64,000 bases of DNA from an uncultured Paracoccaceae bacterium (GTDB lineage: Bacteria; Pseudomonadota; Alphaproteobacteria; Rhodobacterales; Rhodobacteraceae): assembly GCA_947500055.1 (NCBI GenBank), contig CANMQO010000003.1, positions 310,001-374,000 on the forward strand. Reading direction: 5' to 3'. Of this stretch, positions 51,501-61,995 are shown piece by piece. Both the position numbers and the translations under genes were made by a program. The notes below the pieces were generated by a model. It was not told where the DNA came from. It worked only from the letters and a program-made list of their open reading frames with translations, and did not search any database. Every line of letters starts with the position of its first letter. Within the stretch, counting starts at the first letter, position 1.

Positions 51501-52265
51501 TTAGAACAGGTCGTACCAGATCGAACCGTCGTAACAGCGCAGTTTTGCGCTACCGGAATCGAAATAGACGTCGCCTGCCACCGCGCTGACCGGTTCGGCA
51601 CCCGGGGTCAGTGCCAATACTCCCGAAAACTGCGCCCGCCCTGATCCGGCAGAAATTGATAAGGCAGTGGTCCAAATGGAACCGTCGGCGGAAACTTTGA
51701 TACTGAAATCATCCTCACCTGCCAAACCCATCTCAGCGCGGCCTGCAAACGCAGATTGATAAAGCAGGGATGCGGTATCCCCCACACTCGCCTTGTTGAT
51801 CTTCAGCTGATGATCGCTCCCATCGTTATTCAGCAACGTCGCGTCGCTGGATACACTCAGGCGGTTGGTTGGGTCGGACGTGGCATTCACGCCCAGGCCG
51901 GGCAGGTTTTCCAGTGGGGGCAGTTCGCCCTGGGTCACCCAACTGCCACCTGTCAGCACCTGCATTGCGGCTATATCCTTTACCCATGCCTGCCAGCCAT
52001 CCCGTGGTGCGACGAACAGCCAACCACCGCCACGCCATGTGGCGATCATGTTATCCTGTCCGGTCCAATCGCCTGTCGCGCCCGTACCCAGCGCCCAGGC
52101 CTGGCCCTCATTCGCCGTTGCGGGCGGTGTGATTGCTGTTGTGCTTTCAAGCGTCAGTTGGACGATCATATCCAACAGCTCGATAGCTTCATTATGGGTG
52201 ATGTGTTTTTGCGCCTGCGCTGGCAGGATAAATGGCAAGGACAGGTTTGGGGTCTGATCTGGCAT
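51501..52265 (-). CDS. DUF2793 domain-containing protein (phage/GTA tail-associated type)
   Basis: MPDQTPNLSLPFILPAQAQKHITHNEAIELLDMIVQLTLES...GQAWALG..ATGDWTGQDNMIATWRGGGWLFVAPRDGWQAWV, DUF2793; C-terminus LRCYDGSIWYDLF like tail-fibre tips. Confidence 0.85.
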   Translation of the reverse strand: MPDQTPNLSLPFILPAQAQKHITHNEAIELLDMIVQLTLESTTAITPPATANEGQAWALGTGATGDWTGQDNMIATWRGGGWLFVAPRDGWQAWVKDIAAMQVLTGGSWVTQGELPPLENLPGLGVNATSDPTNRLSVSSDATLLNNDGSDHQLKINKASVGDTASLLYQSAFAGRAEMGLAGEDDFSIKVSADGSIWTTALSISAGSGRAQFSGVLALTPGAEPVSAVAGDVYFDSGSAKLRCYDGSIWYDLF

Positions 52266-52514
52266 GAAAAGTGCGCCTTCCGCGATGAATGAAATCGCGC
52301 GCAGTATCGGAGCAGTTTCATAAACGATGCATTGCAGCACCGTACCGGTGTTCATGATCTGTTAAGGGCACTTGCTAAAACACAAAGAAAAACAGTCCTG
52401 TAATCGGTTCAAAGCCGCGGCTCATGCCCGTAGTTGCAGCCAATTCGGGCACTTCATCGCCACAATCGACGGTCATCCCCTGCAGCAACCTAAATGCGCG
52501 ATGGGGGTCGAAGC

Positions 52515-54578
52515 ATGTCAGATGTACCAGCAAATACGAACACAACTGCACAACTGAGTATTGGTCAGACAATCACCGGTGAAATTGACTTTGCCGGGGA
52601 CAGAGATTGGGTTCGCATGGAACTGGCTGCCGGAGAATGGGTGCAGGTCACTCAGCGTGGGATAGGTTCCGATGGAATCGAAGATTCCTACCTGCGGGTC
52701 TACGATGCCAATGGCGCCCTGATAACCGGTGATGATGAACTTTCCGCCTCAAACGCGAATTTTGACGCGGCTGTTACTTTTGGCGGCAATACCGCAGGCA
52801 CCTATTATGTTGCCGCAGGCGGGTATCGGGACAATCATAGTGGTGATTATTCCCTCAGCGCACGCGCGGTCGCAGCGCCAAGCGGCAATCCTGCCGACGC
52901 GCTGGATAGCGGGTCAAGACGGACCGACAGCGCAGTGTCAGTTTATTTTGTGCAATCCGGCGAGAGGGCGGCGTTTGGGCAAACGACAAGCACCGGTCAG
53001 GATGATATCGTGTCTGAGGGTTGGAATACCTACGAAAAGTCACGGGCCTTGGCCGCTCTCAACTCTATCGCGGCAGTCACGGATCTAACCTTTACGGTTA
53101 CCAACGATCCAAATGCAGACTTTCAACTTGTGCTCGATACCAATGAGTTGAACAACAATGGCTTACTTGGCTACTTCTATTTGCCGTCTGGTACGCGGCC
53201 CAGTGTCGGCGTCTTCAATGGCAATGGTATTGGTTGGGATGATGCATCCGGTGGCGGGCTGGATGCCGGTGGATTGGGTTATGCGACATTGGTTCACGAG
53301 TTCCTGCATGGCCTTGGCCTAGCACACCCGCACGATTCTGATCAGCCAATCAGCGGAGTCCACACGAGCTTTCGCGACTATGGGGTCAGTGGACTGAATC
53401 AGGGCATCTACACCACCATGTCCTACAATGGCGGATACCAGACAACACCATCCTCCAGCTACAAGCGTGGAAACGAGGCAGGGCCAATGGCCTTGGACAT
53501 CGCCGCGTTGCAAGCGCTCTACGGGGCAAACAACAGCTTTGCATCCGGGAACAACATCTATGAGTTACCTGAGACAGGCGCCACCGCCTGGCAGGCAATC
53601 TGGGACACCGGCGGTAGCGACACGATTAGGTATAGCGGAAGCCTGGACAGCACAATTGATCTGCGGGCAGCGACGCTGACCTATGAGATTGGCGGAGGCG
53701 GCTTTGTATCGTCTGCCGCAGGTGTCACCGGCGGCTATACAATCGCCAATGGCGTCACCATTGAAAATGCTGTGGGCGGCTCCGGCGCCGATGCGTTGAT
53801 TGGAAATACTGCCAACAACATCCTGCAAGGCGGGGCAGGACATGACACCTTGGTCGGCGGTGGTGGAAATGACACGCTGGACGGTGGGGCAGACAATGAC
53901 GCCATCACCGGGAACACTGGTGATGACTTGATCATGGGAGGCGCTGGCAATGACACCGCGACCGGCGGCGCAGGGGACGATGATATCCTTGGCGGGACGG
54001 GCGATGACAGTTTGTCCGGGAACGCTGGCGCTGATGAAATCGCTGTTGAAAGCGGAACAAATACGTTGCGGGGCAATAGCGGACGCGACCTCCTGAACGG
54101 TGGAACGGGGATTGATACGATCGACGGCGGCAGTGGCAACGATGTGATCACCGGTGGTGGTGGAAACGACAAGCTCATTGGCGGGCGTGGTGCAGATGAC
54201 ATCAACGGTGGCGACGGCGACGACCGAATCGACGGTGGCTGGGGCGCCGACAGGCTGACCGGCGCATTGGGTGCCGATACATTTGTATTCAGCTTTCTTT
54301 CAGACAGCAGCAGTATTGCGCGCGATCAGGTGACCGACTTCGAGACGGGGCAGGATCTGATCGATTTGCACCTGATCGACGCAAACAGCGATATCGCGGG
54401 CGATCAGGCATTTGTCTTCATCGGATCACTTGAGTTCTTTGCCAAGAGCCAGCTCCGGCTTACAACCGATGGCGCAGACACAATCGTGCAAGCTGATCGT
54501 GATGGCGATGGCGTCGCTGACCTGGAGATACTGCTTTCAGATGCAATTGGCCTTAGCGGTGCGGACTTCATTCTGTAG
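52515..54578 (+). CDS. serralysin-like (M10) metalloprotease with PPC-like N-terminal domain and RTX repeats
   Basis: HEFLHGLGLAHPHD zinc motif (HExxHxxGxxH), downstream YTTMSYNGGY Met-turn; RTX nonapeptides; C-terminal GADTFVFSFLSDSS...VTDFETGQDLIDL. Confidence 0.92.
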   Translation: MSDVPANTNTTAQLSIGQTITGEIDFAGDRDWVRMELAAGEWVQVTQRGIGSDGIEDSYLRVYDANGALITGDDELSASNANFDAAVTFGGNTAGTYYVAAGGYRDNHSGDYSLSARAVAAPSGNPADALDSGSRRTDSAVSVYFVQSGERAAFGQTTSTGQDDIVSEGWNTYEKSRALAALNSIAAVTDLTFTVTNDPNADFQLVLDTNELNNNGLLGYFYLPSGTRPSVGVFNGNGIGWDDASGGGLDAGGLGYATLVHEFLHGLGLAHPHDSDQPISGVHTSFRDYGVSGLNQGIYTTMSYNGGYQTTPSSSYKRGNEAGPMALDIAALQALYGANNSFASGNNIYELPETGATAWQAIWDTGGSDTIRYSGSLDSTIDLRAATLTYEIGGGGFVSSAAGVTGGYTIANGVTIENAVGGSGADALIGNTANNILQGGAGHDTLVGGGGNDTLDGGADNDAITGNTGDDLIMGGAGNDTATGGAGDDDILGGTGDDSLSGNAGADEIAVESGTNTLRGNSGRDLLNGGTGIDTIDGGSGNDVITGGGGNDKLIGGRGADDINGGDGDDRIDGGWGADRLTGALGADTFVFSFLSDSSSIARDQVTDFETGQDLIDLHLIDANSDIAGDQAFVFIGSLEFFAKSQLRLTTDGADTIVQADRDGDGVADLEILLSDAIGLSGADFIL

Positions 54579-55953
54579 GGCTGTCAAAAACCGACCGTAG
54601 TTGCGCCAATCCCTGCGATAGCATCTCATTCGCCAGAACGGGGGTTTCTGCTTCTACATAGCAGCGCAATTCGGGCGCGTTGCCAGATGGGCGTAAATGC
54701 ACAATGCGCCCATTCGCGAGGGTCATGCGCAACCCGTCATCAGTATTGACAGCTTCTTCTGCTGCTCCAAAAGGGGCAAGAAATGCGGCCCGCCGTGCCG
54801 AGTCATCACGCAACTCCTCGACAAATGCCAGGGAGCGATCTGTTGGCACGTCTTGTAGCCTGTCGGCAGCGGTGAACCGCGGAGGTTGACTGGCGACCAA
54901 AGCGCTGACACTGGTGTCACGTGCCGCGGCAAGGCAAGCCAGAATGGGCAAAACCGCATCCCGTGTCAGCAATGAAGGCAAAGGACCGGTCGGACCTTCC
55001 GCATCAAAACCCAGCAGGAAACCACCATTTGCCTCATAACCGACAACCCGGTTTGGATTGGCCGACATACCGGCAATCACATAGGGCGATCCAATGCGCG
55101 TGCGGACCACCGTTTCAAACTTGCCCATCTGCGCAACACCTGTATTTGATGAAATCGGCGTGACAACTGTAGCGGCGCCAAGCAAAGCAGCTGTGATCTG
55201 CCCGAGAATATCACCAACAACGATGTTGCCCGTCTCATCCGCGACCAAGGGCCGGTCACCGTCCGCATCCGTCGAAATGATGGCATCAACAGCGTGCTCC
55301 GCTGCCCAATCATTTAACTGCGCCCTAACCGGGGCGGATACAGCTTCTGTATCCACCGGAATAAACACGTCGGATCTGCCCAGCATGACAACCTGCGCAC
55401 CAAGCCGGGTCAGAAGATCGGCCATAAGATCCCGCCCCACCGCACTATGGGCGTAAAGGCCGATACACATCCCCAGCAAACTATCGGCAAATGCCAGAAC
55501 GTAACGATCTAGATAGCTTTGGGCGACAGTTTCCGATTGAGTCACCGAAGCTCGCTGTGTGGCTGGCGCCGTGGCACCCAAGGCCGCAACAATAGACGCC
55601 TCATGTTCTTTGGTAATCTCGCCTGCGGGGGTGTAAAACTTCAACCCATTGCGATCCGCCGGGATGTGACTGCCGGTAATCATCACCGCTGCTGCACCAT
55701 CCTGCATCGCGGCAAGGGCCAAGGCCGGAGTCGGCACCGGGCCACATTGGGTCACCGTGATACCACGCATCCGGGCTGCTTCCGTCACCATGTCCGAAAT
55801 GTCTGGCGACGACGCCCGTAAATCATGACCGACAAAAAGGCCGGTACCCATATCGCAGGATTTGATGAACGCGCCGACATGATCATCAACGCAGGCTGCT
55901 GTCAGTTCCGTGACCAAACCACGCAGGCCGCTTGTGCCAAATTTCGGTGCCAT
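54568..55953 (-). CDS. phosphomannomutase/phosphoglucomutase family
   Basis: FGTSGLRGLV; VMITGSHIPADRNGLKFY active-site Ser; STDADGDRPLV metal loop; RPSGNAPELRCYVE. Confidence 0.92.
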   Translation of the reverse strand: MAPKFGTSGLRGLVTELTAACVDDHVGAFIKSCDMGTGLFVGHDLRASSPDISDMVTEAARMRGITVTQCGPVPTPALALAAMQDGAAAVMITGSHIPADRNGLKFYTPAGEITKEHEASIVAALGATAPATQRASVTQSETVAQSYLDRYVLAFADSLLGMCIGLYAHSAVGRDLMADLLTRLGAQVVMLGRSDVFIPVDTEAVSAPVRAQLNDWAAEHAVDAIISTDADGDRPLVADETGNIVVGDILGQITAALLGAATVVTPISSNTGVAQMGKFETVVRTRIGSPYVIAGMSANPNRVVGYEANGGFLLGFDAEGPTGPLPSLLTRDAVLPILACLAAARDTSVSALVASQPPRFTAADRLQDVPTDRSLAFVEELRDDSARRAAFLAPFGAAEEAVNTDDGLRMTLANGRIVHLRPSGNAPELRCYVEAETPVLANEMLSQGLAQLRSVFDSPTE

Positions 55954-56171
55954 ATCAACCTCAAGACATTGAATTAGAACGACACTAGCGCGTCATGTGC
56001 AATGGCTACAACGGCAAACGGTCCACGGTTGATTCAAATGCCCCATGGGTTTGAGCCAATTGAAACCCAAGAACCACTGATCTGCCCCAATTCGGTCAAT
56101 GCGCGGCCCACCCGGTTTTGCATCCTCATCTGGCAAAGCGAACGCATCCGGTCCTGGGGGGGACCAGCGAA

Positions 56172-58427
56172 ATGCCAACACTCAATCTGATAAACCACGT
56201 TACCGTCGTTGCCGATCAAGCACATTCACAAATCACTGATCTGACAATCGTCGACAGCAGTGGCGGTCCATTTCTTATCAGCACAACACGTTATGATGGT
56301 GTCCTGGAAAGTTGGCAAATCGGTGCAAGCGGGCTCGCGTCGCTCGACCGTATCACATTCAACGGTGGCTATCAGCCGGGCGGCAACGCGACGCTAAGCA
56401 CCGTCAGTTTTGCCGGTAACGATGGCGTCCTGATTGGTGGCGGCAGCAATGGGGACTTGCAAACCCTCGGGCTGAACAGCGATGGAACCTTTGCCACAGC
56501 CAACACGCTGTCGGCGCTTCCCGCGTCGCTTGATGGCTTCCGGAACGGCACACATATTAGCTTTGATGATGGCACACAGATTATCTATGGCGGCGTAACA
56601 GGGGTGGCCGGAATCTGGCAACTGTCCTTTGACGCCAGCGGCACATTTACAGGACATCAGACGACGCTGAGCGGAGCAACTGGTTATGCCGATCAGGTTT
56701 CGGCATCTGCCGCAGTTCAAATTGGTGGGCAGGACTACCTTTTGACAGCCAATCCGATGCAAAACGGGGTGACAAGTTGGGCGGTTGGGTCAGACGGTTC
56801 AACGGTTGCTGCCGATCACGTTAATTCTGATGACGGCCTATGGATCAGCGCGCCCAGCGCTATGGAACTGACCGAAGTTGGCGGCACGACTTATGCGATC
56901 GTGGCCGCGGCAGGCAGCAGCACGTTGAGTGTGATGGAGGTTGGTGCTGACGGCAGTCTGTCAATGCGGGACCACGTTCTTGATGACCTGACATCGCGGT
57001 TCGGGGGAGTAACATCGCTTGAGGTTGTGCGGCACCAGGGACAGACCTACGTGGTCGCTGGTGGTGCTGACGACGGCATCTCCGTCTTTGTTCTGCTCGA
57101 AGGCGGACAGCTCATGGCGAGGGCGCATATTGCCGACAGCAACGACATGAGCCTTGATAATGTCAGCGCCATTGCCGTGCAGGGCCGGGGCAACGGGTTG
57201 GATATTTACGTGGCCAGCAGCAGCGAAACTGGGGTGACGCAATTACGCTTTGATGCGGGTACGCCTGGCGTAACCAACACGGCGGCAATTGGTGGTGGTT
57301 TGCTTTCAGGCACATCGGGCAATGACATTCTACAGGGTCTTATTGGCAATGATCAGATCACAGCCGGCAACGGCGATGACATATTGCGCGATGGGGATGG
57401 CAGCGACACATTGACAGGAGGCGCCGGGGCGGATGTCTTTGTGATGTCGCGCGATGGGTTGGCCGACACGATTACCGATTTCACACTGGGCGAAGACAAG
57501 CTGGATCTGTCGCTGTGGCCGATGTTGCGGGACATCAGCCAGCTTGCCTTTTCGATTCAATCTTACGGTATGAATGTTGTTTATGGTGATGAATTGCTCG
57601 TGGTCCGCAGTGCGGATGGCAACTACATCGACTACCGGCTGCTTGATAACGCATCAGTAATTGGTGCAGGGACCCGTATCTCGACGATGATCGAACCGGG
57701 TTATCCAGGACCAGCCACACCAACACCGGATCCCAACGCACCGCCCACAACTCCTTCAGCCGATGATGCGGGAGCCGTCGGAAGCATGACAGATAGCATT
57801 GCGGTGATGACCGGTCATGGTTTCAGCACTTTGCGCAGCGCTATTTCAGAAGACGGCGGAAACCCACCCGCCGCGCGGGTATTGGGTGCTGATAACGTGG
57901 TCACCGGCACGTTCGGAAACGATGCCATCCATGGGACAGACACGATGGATATTCTGCTTGCTGGGGCCGGGAATGACATCGTGCATGGGGGCGGCGGTGA
58001 CGATATCCTATTGGGTCGCGCCGGGGATGATGAACTGCGCGGTGACGCAGGGGGTGACCTGCTCATTGGCGGGACGGGAGAGGATCATCTGCAAGGTGGA
58101 AGCGGGCATGATGTGCTGCATGGCGGAGCAGATGATGACGTCTTGGAAGGCGGTCTGGGCGACGATATTCTGTTTGGTGAAACGGGAGCTGATACATTCA
58201 TTTTTAACGGCGGAACCGATGTTATCTCAGACTATGAACAAGGGGTGGATGCCATCACGCTTGACGCATCAATCTGGACAGGGCTGCTGTCGGCGGAAGA
58301 TATTTTGACCGTCTATGGCAGCATCGAAGAAGATCGCGCAACGATTGATCTGGGCGATGGCAACGTCCTGCAGGTTATCGGCGTCACCGACTTTGACACC
58401 TTTGCGGCTGATATAGCGATATTCTGA
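56172..58427 (+). CDS. large secreted RTX protein with N-terminal beta-propeller-like repeats
   Basis: Repeated about 50-aa propeller-like blades (residues about 1-390); two RTX blocks (NDILQGLIGNDQITAGNGDDIL...; DIVHGGGGDDILLGRAGDDELRGDAGGDLLIGG...). Confidence 0.85.
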   Translation: MPTLNLINHVTVVADQAHSQITDLTIVDSSGGPFLISTTRYDGVLESWQIGASGLASLDRITFNGGYQPGGNATLSTVSFAGNDGVLIGGGSNGDLQTLGLNSDGTFATANTLSALPASLDGFRNGTHISFDDGTQIIYGGVTGVAGIWQLSFDASGTFTGHQTTLSGATGYADQVSASAAVQIGGQDYLLTANPMQNGVTSWAVGSDGSTVAADHVNSDDGLWISAPSAMELTEVGGTTYAIVAAAGSSTLSVMEVGADGSLSMRDHVLDDLTSRFGGVTSLEVVRHQGQTYVVAGGADDGISVFVLLEGGQLMARAHIADSNDMSLDNVSAIAVQGRGNGLDIYVASSSETGVTQLRFDAGTPGVTNTAAIGGGLLSGTSGNDILQGLIGNDQITAGNGDDILRDGDGSDTLTGGAGADVFVMSRDGLADTITDFTLGEDKLDLSLWPMLRDISQLAFSIQSYGMNVVYGDELLVVRSADGNYIDYRLLDNASVIGAGTRISTMIEPGYPGPATPTPDPNAPPTTPSADDAGAVGSMTDSIAVMTGHGFSTLRSAISEDGGNPPAARVLGADNVVTGTFGNDAIHGTDTMDILLAGAGNDIVHGGGGDDILLGRAGDDELRGDAGGDLLIGGTGEDHLQGGSGHDVLHGGADDDVLEGGLGDDILFGETGADTFIFNGGTDVISDYEQGVDAITLDASIWTGLLSAEDILTVYGSIEEDRATIDLGDGNVLQVIGVTDFDTFAADIAIF

Positions 58428-58476
58428 CCTATGGCTTCGAATGCGCCGGTCGACTTCGCTCAATGACCGGGCAACT

Positions 58477-59598
58477 TTAGTTTCGAAGCGCAGAGACCGT
58501 GTTGAAGATATTCAGTACCGTAAAGGCAGAGCCAAGCGCGCTTTCGGTGCCGTAGACCAGATCATTCGGCTGAATCTTGAACTGGGCAGCAGAAAACAGA
58601 CCGTCTGCCGAAGTCAGGTCCAGCGTGAACACAACACGATCTCGTGGCGGACCGGAACCATCGCTGCGGATCTGTGCCACATCATATTCGCGCAAAACCA
58701 GAATACCCTCGGGATTGGCGCGGGTCGGGTTCACACCACCCACAATCGCAATAGCATCAAGCGCGCTGACCTCTTCTTTCGGGAATGGGTGAATGGCCTG
58801 TGTCCCTGTCGCCCCCAATGACAGGAATGTCCTGTCTTCGGCTTCGACGATAATCCGGTCGCCGCCGCGCACGTTGGTGTCAAGAGCCGGATTGGACAGT
58901 AGCCGATCATAGGAGATACCGAACACTTCGTTTCCACGTGCCAGTTTGACCTGTGGATTGACCAGATCAGGGGGCACACCACCAGCCAGAGATAACAGAT
59001 CCAGCAGTTTCACGTTGCGATATGCCAAAGGGTAAATTCCGGGGACACCAACACCGGTTACGATATTCGCCGTGTTGGCACGACCCGGGGCCGCGATCAA
59101 TTGCACTTGCGCCGAGGGGATCGTCTGCGTCAATTCCTCCTCAATCCGTTGGCGGGCGGTTTCAGGAGCCATGCCCGAAACTTTCAGACTACCGATATAA
59201 GGCACGAAAATCTGACCGTTCGAACTGACCTCAACCTCTTGCAACGGTGTCACCCGCTGCCCCGTGCCCGACAAAAGCGAATTTTCCTCGGCATCCCAAA
59301 CGGTCAACTGCAATTTATCGCCGGGCGCGATGATCATTGATGTGGCGGCTTGCCTGTCGTTGATCCACCGATAATGGCGCGTGCCCAGATCGGGCCAAGA
59401 CTTCAAAACCGGCAAGGTTTCACGGGTGACTTCAAAGACAGCGAAATCATAAGTCCGCTCGACGGTACCGTCTTCGTTCTTGTCAATCGAAGAAGCGGCG
59501 AGCACTTCGGCCTGGAACCCAGCGCCCCGAGGCAGACCGCAACCGGCCAGACCAAAACACAGCATTGCTGCAAAAACAAAGCGGATGTGCAACAGCAT
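58477..59598 (-). CDS. polysaccharide biosynthesis/export protein (Wza-like OPX lipoprotein)
   Basis: Lipobox LAGCGL; poly_export motif IIAPGDKLQLTVWDAEENSLLSGTGQRVTPLQEVEVSSNGQIFVPYIGSLKVSGMAPETARQRIEEEL; SLBB domains. Confidence 0.92.
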   Translation of the reverse strand: MLLHIRFVFAAMLCFGLAGCGLPRGAGFQAEVLAASSIDKNEDGTVERTYDFAVFEVTRETLPVLKSWPDLGTRHYRWINDRQAATSMIIAPGDKLQLTVWDAEENSLLSGTGQRVTPLQEVEVSSNGQIFVPYIGSLKVSGMAPETARQRIEEELTQTIPSAQVQLIAAPGRANTANIVTGVGVPGIYPLAYRNVKLLDLLSLAGGVPPDLVNPQVKLARGNEVFGISYDRLLSNPALDTNVRGGDRIIVEAEDRTFLSLGATGTQAIHPFPKEEVSALDAIAIVGGVNPTRANPEGILVLREYDVAQIRSDGSGPPRDRVVFTLDLTSADGLFSAAQFKIQPNDLVYGTESALGSAFTVLNIFNTVSALRN

Positions 59599-59675
59599 GA
59601 GACCTCTTCATTTCATCGTCCCCTGCCTATGCGGAAAAGGGCGATCAACTACTCGTTTCTATTTTAGATACAGTA

Positions 59676-60779
59676 CTAACCAATTTGCCCTCGAATACCA
59701 CCCGTCTGGCCACGATCTAAAAGAAGGTGGTCAAGAATGACACAGGCCATCATCGCCTCACCCACAGGCACAGCCCTGATCCCGACGCATGGATCATGCC
59801 GCCCCTTGGTGATCACCTCTGTTGGCGTGCCATCCATTCGGATCGACTGACGCGGCGACAGAATTGATGATGTGGGCTTTACCGCAAAGCGGACCACGAT
59901 GTCCTGCCCGGTGCTGATCCCACCCAGAATGCCACCCGCATGGTTTGAGCTGTATTCCGGGCCGCCCTGCCCCATGAAAATCTCATCCGCATTGTCGCGC
60001 CCCGTCAGGGCAGCGGCGGCCATACCTTCACCAATCTCGACCCCCTTGACCGCGTTGATCGACATCATCGCGGCAGCAAGATCCGTATCCAGCTTGGCGT
60101 AGATCGGAGCACCGATACCTGCCGGGACACCCCGCGCGACCACCTCGATGATGGCACCGACGGAGTTGTGGTCATCCTTGCGCAGCCATTGCAAGTATTC
60201 TTCCCACTCCTTGGCAGCGGCGGCATCGGGGCAGAAGAAATCATTCTGATCGATCTGCGCCCAATCAATGCGCGTCGGGTCGATCTGCTTGGCACCCATC
60301 TGGGTCATATAGCCCTTGATCTGGACATTCGGGGCAATCGCCTTGATCGCCTCGCGGGCAACACCACCGGCCGCAACACGCGACGCGGTTTCGCGCGCCG
60401 ACGACCGGCCGCCACCGCGATAATCGCGCAGCCCATATTTCTGATGATAGGTGATGTCGGCATGACCGGGGCGGAACGTATTGGCAATATCGCCGTAATC
60501 CTTGGATCGCTGATCGGTATTGCGGATCATCAACTGGATCGGCGTGCCAGTCGTCTGGCCTTCAAACACGCCCGACAGGATTTCCACCGCATCGGGTTCA
60601 TTGCGCTGGGTGGTGTTCTTGTTCAGGCCGGGGCGGCGCTTATCCATCCATTGCTGGATCATCGCGGGCTCCAACGGCACACTCGGCGGGCAACCGTCTA
60701 CTGTTGCCCCCAATGCAGGCCCATGGCTTTCGCCCCAAGTCGTAAACCGGAAAAGATGGCCAAAACTGTTGATTGACAT
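59676..60779 (-). CDS. aroC: chorismate synthase
   Basis: [50 protein letters not shown]. Confidence 0.97.
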   Translation of the reverse strand: MSINSFGHLFRFTTWGESHGPALGATVDGCPPSVPLEPAMIQQWMDKRRPGLNKNTTQRNEPDAVEILSGVFEGQTTGTPIQLMIRNTDQRSKDYGDIANTFRPGHADITYHQKYGLRDYRGGGRSSARETASRVAAGGVAREAIKAIAPNVQIKGYMTQMGAKQIDPTRIDWAQIDQNDFFCPDAAAAKEWEEYLQWLRKDDHNSVGAIIEVVARGVPAGIGAPIYAKLDTDLAAAMMSINAVKGVEIGEGMAAAALTGRDNADEIFMGQGGPEYSSNHAGGILGGISTGQDIVVRFAVKPTSSILSPRQSIRMDGTPTEVITKGRHDPCVGIRAVPVGEAMMACVILDHLLLDRGQTGGIRGQIG

Positions 60780-60874
60780 GCGCGTCCCCTTTGCCGTGTG
60801 GGTCTAGCGGGCGCGACAATCAGGCTCAAGAGGTTTCCCTTGCCCCCGGACCCAATCCATCCTAGCTAAGGCGC

Positions 60875-60957
60875 ACCTCGGGGGGCCAAGACTGGCTGAG
60901 ATGCTTCATAGCGGACCCGTTGAACCTGAACCGGTTAAGACCGGCGGAGGGAAGGTT
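60875..60957 (+). ncRNA. TPP riboswitch (THI element)
   Basis: Conserved core GGCTGAGATGCTT...ACCCGTTGAACCTGAACCGGTTAAGACCGGCGGAGGGAAGG upstream of thiB. Confidence 0.95.
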
Positions 60958-60972
60958 TAGCACGACGCTATC

Positions 60973-61000
60973 CCCCAAATCCGCCCGTCGCATTTGGAGG
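60973..61000 (+). promoter_or_regulatory. Putative RBS-sequestering stem (riboswitch expression platform)
   Basis: CCCCAAAT (60973-60980) can pair with ATTTGGAGG (60992-61000), masking the GGAGG Shine-Dalgarno of thiB. Confidence 0.5.
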
Positions 61001-61005
61001 ATACG

Positions 61006-61995
61006 ATGAAACCAACCACTTATCTGCCAGCTGTTGCGGGACTTGCACTTTGTGCCACCGGCGCTTTGGCGGACACACCCGTCTTGCAAGTCTACACCTA
61101 TGACAGCTTCACCAGCGAATGGGGGCCCGGCCCGGCGGTCGAAGCCGCCTTTGAAGAAACCTGCGCCTGTGATCTGCAATTTGTCGGCGCGGGCGACGGA
61201 GCGGCCTTGCTGGCGCGCCTGCAGCTCGAAGGGCCGGGAACTGACGCCGACATCGTGCTGGGGCTGGACACCAACCTGACGGCAGCCGCACGCGAAACCG
61301 GACTCTTTGCACCACACGGGGTTGATGCGGACCTGTCACTGCCCATCGCATGGGACGATCCCGACTTTCTGCCATTCGACTGGGGTTATTTTGCCTTTGT
61401 CGGCAACGTGGGTGACACCGCCCCCGCATCCCTGCGCGAACTGGCCGATAGCGAGGCCAAGATCGTCATTCAGGACCCGCGCTCATCCACCCCCGGTCTG
61501 GGGCTACTGATGTGGGTCAAGGCGGCTTACGGGGATGAGGCCGCCGCAATCTGGGCAGATCTGGCGGATAATATCGTGACCGTGACGCCCGGCTGGTCCG
61601 AAGCTTACGGTCTGTTCCTGGATGGGGAGGCTGACGCCGTCCTGTCCTACACCACCTCCCCCGCCTACCATCTGATCGCAGAGGAAGACGCCAGCAAGAT
61701 CGCCTGGAGCTTCACCGAAGGGCATTACCTGCAAGTCGAAGTTGCGGGCAAGGTTGCGGGCACCGATCAATCCGACCTCGCTGATCAGTTCTTGGCCTTT
61801 ATGGTCAGCGATGGATTCCAAGGCGTGATCCCAACCACCAACTGGATGTACCCGGCGGCCACACCGGCGGACGGGCTGCCAGACGGGTTCGAAACCTTGC
61901 TGACGCCAAAAAAGGCGCTGCTCTTTTCGGCTGAAGAAGCCGCAGAAAAGCGCGATGCGGCATTGGAAGAATGGCGCACAGCCCTGTCACAATGA
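61006..61995 (+). CDS. thiB: thiamine ABC transporter substrate-binding protein
   Basis: Signal peptide; VLQVYTYDSFTSEWGPGPAVEAAFEETCACDLQFV; downstream of a TPP riboswitch. Confidence 0.95.
   Translation: MKPTTYLPAVAGLALCATGALADTPVLQVYTYDSFTSEWGPGPAVEAAFEETCACDLQFVGAGDGAALLARLQLEGPGTDADIVLGLDTNLTAAARETGLFAPHGVDADLSLPIAWDDPDFLPFDWGYFAFVGNVGDTAPASLRELADSEAKIVIQDPRSSTPGLGLLMWVKAAYGDEAAAIWADLADNIVTVTPGWSEAYGLFLDGEADAVLSYTTSPAYHLIAEEDASKIAWSFTEGHYLQVEVAGKVAGTDQSDLADQFLAFMVSDGFQGVIPTTNWMYPAATPADGLPDGFETLLTPKKALLFSAEEAAEKRDAALEEWRTALSQ

Noticed and set aside
53760-54250. Short-period DNA repetition (GGCGG.G..AATGAC.. type), CRISPR- or VNTR-like at first glance
   Set aside because: Explained by RTX nonapeptide-coding repeats; in frame and degenerate, without spacers.
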